Source of the DNA: Thermococcus sp.
GTDB taxonomy: Archaea > Methanobacteriota_B > Thermococci > Thermococcales > Thermococcaceae
Direction of reading: 5' to 3'
DNA length: 6,209 nt
NCBI GenBank assembly: GCA_027065835.1
Contig: JAMONK010000218.1
Coordinates: 1-6,209 of the forward strand
Below the pieces are notes generated by a model that saw only the letters and a program-made list of their open reading frames with translations, had not been told where the DNA came from and did no database searches. Numbering within the stretch: the first letter of the stretch is position 1; each line of letters opens with the position of its first letter. Positions 4,632-6,209 of this stretch are shown one piece after another. A program made the translations under genes and the position numbers.

Positions 4632-5660
4632 TTACTCCCCCCTCTCTCCAGGAAACTTCGAGGTTTCCTCGTTGGTTTTGAGGATCCTCTGCCTGTACTC
4701 CTCGTACTTCTCCCGCGCTTCTTCGGCCTTCTCCTTTTCCCCGAGGTACTCGTAGGCCTCAGCAACGTGCTTCCACCACATCGGGTCCTCCTCAGCCTCC
4801 TTCAGGCAGTACCCGAGGAACTTCTCGTAGGCTTCCTTCGCGAGCTCATCCTTCCCGAGCTTTCTGGCGATGTTGCCGACATCCTCGTAAAAGACGCCTT
4901 CCTCCTCGGCTTCCTTCTGGTAGTACTCGAGGGCCCTCTCCCATGCCTCCCTGGCCTTCTCCTCGTTGCCCAGCTCCTCGTAGAGCTTCGCCACGTCCTC
5001 CCAGAACCAGGGCTCCTCCTCGGCGTAGCGCTCGAGGGCCTTGGCCGCGCGCTCCATATTGCCGGCCTTCTTCCAGTACTCGTGGGCCTCCTTCAGGTAG
5101 TAGGTGTCGTTCTCCTTCTCGTAGAGCCCCTCGTAGATTTCGGCGGCTTTGGCGTATTCTTCTGCTTTCTCGTAGGCCCATGCAGCACTCTCCATCCAGC
5201 CGAGCTTCATGTACATCTCGGCGGCCTTCAGGTAGTTCCCGCTCTTTTCGTATTTTCTGGCGGCTGCCTTGTACTTGCCCGCCTTTTCAAGACTGCCCGC
5301 ACTCTTGAAGCGATCGCCTATGCTGAGGTCGGGTTCGCTTATGTACCAGATGCCAAAGGCGAACAGGGCTATGAAGAACAGTACTATGCCCCCCACGATC
5401 CTCAGGTCCTGCCAGGTCCAGCTCAGATACGTGGCGTATCCGCTTATCGCGGTCAGCATGGCCAGGATTATCCCGTATTTCCAGCTCTCGGCGTAGAGAG
5501 TTAGTCCCGTGAAGAACAGCAGGATCAGCGTAAACCCAAGGAATCCGAGTACGAGGATCACCTGGAGGAGCAGTTTCCAGCCCCCGTACCATACTATCCC
5601 AGCGGCTATTCCGAGGATTATAATGAGGAAGCCCAGGATGTAGGCTTTCAGCTTGTCCAT
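4632..5660 (-). CDS. Membrane-anchored TPR-like repeat protein, function unknown
   Basis: This 342-residue protein has two parts. The N-terminal third carries four hydrophobic segments (about 7-25, 29-51, 62-80, 88-107) that should span the membrane. Residues about 115-325 are a run of alpha-helical hairpins of tetratricopeptide type, e.g. KYKAAARKYEKSGNYLKAAEMY and EDVAKLYEELGNEEKAREAW, where A/G/Y/L positions follow the TPR pattern. Three late copies repeat every 38 residues, beginning EEEPWFWEDV (214), EEEGVFYEDV (252) and EEDPMWWKHV (290). Such domains bind other proteins; the partner is unknown. With an even number of helices both termini lie on the same side, most simply the cytoplasm. 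The start is ATG 5660, with GGGTGA ending 5 nt upstream. The start overlaps the end of ogt by 13 bp, so the two are translationally coupled. The gene converges on the small membrane protein gene. Confidence 0.85.
   Translation of the reverse strand: MDKLKAYILGFLIIILGIAAGIVWYGGWKLLLQVILVLGFLGFTLILLFFTGLTLYAESWKYGIILAMLTAISGYATYLSWTWQDLRIVGGIVLFFIALFAFGIWYISEPDLSIGDRFKSAGSLEKAGKYKAAARKYEKSGNYLKAAEMYMKLGWMESAAWAYEKAEEYAKAAEIYEGLYEKENDTYYLKEAHEYWKKAGNMERAAKALERYAEEEPWFWEDVAKLYEELGNEEKAREAWERALEYYQKEAEEEGVFYEDVGNIARKLGKDELAKEAYEKFLGYCLKEAEEDPMWWKHVAEAYEYLGEKEKAEEAREKYEEYRQRILKTNEETSKFPGERGE
4650..4669. repeat. Short inverted repeat near the convergent gene ends
   Basis: AGGAAAC (4650-4656) and GTTTCCT (4663-4669) form a perfect 7-bp stem with the 6-nt loop TTCGAG. 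It lies inside the 3' end of the TPR gene and 24 bp after the stop of the plus-strand small gene, where it is followed by a moderately T-rich stretch. It could help end or protect the plus-strand transcript, but archaeal termination does not require hairpins, so this may be chance. Confidence 0.3.
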
Positions 5661-6181
5661 TTTTTCACCCCCTCTATCTCAAGCAGGAACAGTTTATAGT
5701 CTATTTTCGGCGTGTAGTACCCGATTCCATCTGCGGAAACCACCCTGTGACAGGGAACCACAGGAGGGTAGGGATTCCTTCTCATGGCGCCTCCGATGGC
5801 GCGTGGAGATGTTCCAAGGGCCTTTGCAAGCTCGCCGTACGTTATGACGTTTCCTCTTTTAATTCTTTTTGTTAGAAACTCATAAACTCTTCGCTCGAAT
5901 GGTGTGACCCCATTAAAGCTCAGCTCCTTAAGCAGCACCGCGTTCTCGATCTCCCCAGTTAGGGTTCCCATCACCATGTCGGGGAACGGCGAATTCGTGT
6001 CCACACGCTGGACGTCCACATCAACCCCCCTCGCGTTTAGGAACGATGTTAGGTTGTGCACCCTCTTCTCCAGGAAGCCCCTCCCGTCCAGGGAAAACAC
6101 TATCCCGTCGATCTTCTCCCCAAAGATGACCGCTATCCACAACTCCACGCCTGAGATCCTGAACCTTCTAACGTCGAGCAT
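5648..6181 (-). CDS. ogt: Methylated-DNA--protein-cysteine S-methyltransferase (O6-alkylguanine repair)
   Basis: Suicide repair protein that moves the alkyl group from O6-alkylguanine in DNA to its own cysteine. It is 177 residues long, close to the Thermococcus kodakarensis MGMT (about 174) that it clearly resembles. The N-terminal domain (about 1-85) is variable as usual. The C-terminal catalytic domain begins near TPFERRVYEFL (93-103). Visible functional residues, mapped onto human MGMT from memory: Tyr115 (nucleotide flipping, in VITYGELA), Arg127 (arginine finger, SPRAIGGAM), Asn136 (RRNPYP), the active-site PCHR with Cys144 and His145, and Glu170 in LLEIEG. All are intact, so the protein should be active. 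The start is ATG 6181, preceded by the G-rich GGGAGGGGA. Only 28 bp upstream are in the window, so the promoter is not visible. The TPR gene follows with a 13-bp overlap. Confidence 0.95.
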   Translation of the reverse strand: MLDVRRFRISGVELWIAVIFGEKIDGIVFSLDGRGFLEKRVHNLTSFLNARGVDVDVQRVDTNSPFPDMVMGTLTGEIENAVLLKELSFNGVTPFERRVYEFLTKRIKRGNVITYGELAKALGTSPRAIGGAMRRNPYPPVVPCHRVVSADGIGYYTPKIDYKLFLLEIEGVKKWTS

Positions 6182-6209
6182 TCCCCTCCCCCCCGAAAAC
6201 GCGTTGGGG

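Noticed and set aside
4767..5504. Long 245-residue plus-strand open frame
   Set aside because: It is antisense to the TPR gene; the Leu/Gly/Val/Pro-rich translation is what GAG/GCC/AAG-rich repeat codons give on the other strand. It has no promoter or domain of its own.
1..6209. CRISPR array, insertion sequence, tRNA or rRNA
   Set aside because: No spaced direct repeats, transposase motifs, terminal repeats or tRNA-like cloverleaf were seen on either strand.

Overview
The window looks like chromosomal DNA of a hyperthermophilic archaeon of the order Thermococcales, most likely a Thermococcus. The evidence is the porG-vorD-vorA gene order and near-verbatim resemblance of these proteins to remembered Pyrococcus/Thermococcus VOR subunits, an archaeal NAC, a Thermococcus-type MGMT, archaeal BRE/TATA promoters (CAAAGTTTTTA occurs twice) and G-rich GGTGA-type ribosome-binding sites. 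All homology statements come from reading motifs and from memory of family members; no search was run.

Layout. Positions 1-1398 (minus strand) hold the start of the 2-oxoacid:ferredoxin oxidoreductase operon, transcribed right to left: porG (gamma subunit), vorD (8Fe ferredoxin-like delta subunit) and the first 157 codons of vorA (alpha subunit, cut by the window edge). A 284-bp divergent intergenic region (1399-1682) carries the porG promoter and, on the plus strand, the promoter of a PiT-family phosphate transporter gene (1683-2645). Just downstream of the pit TATA box lies a perfect 19-bp palindrome, a good operator candidate. hflX (2484-3911, minus) converges on pit and runs 162 bp into it, with the two reading frames in exact codon register. 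Upstream of hflX on the same strand is the gene for archaeal NAC (4023-4355). It diverges from a small gene for a 60-residue single-pass membrane protein (4443-4625), with both promoters packed into about 87 bp. That small gene converges on a minus-strand pair: ogt/MGMT (5648-6181), overlapped by 13 bp by a gene for a four-TM, TPR-like membrane protein (4632-5660).

How it fits together. The left part is peptide-fermentation energy metabolism: VOR oxidises branched-chain 2-oxoacids to acyl-CoA and reduces ferredoxin. The rest is housekeeping: phosphate uptake, ribosome-associated functions (HflX GTPase and NAC) and O6-alkylguanine repair. The membrane-anchored TPR protein is translationally coupled to the repair gene. 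I see no mobile element, CRISPR array, rRNA or tRNA. The least ordinary features are the palindrome at the pit promoter, the antisense hflX extension over pit, and the ogt/TPR overlap.
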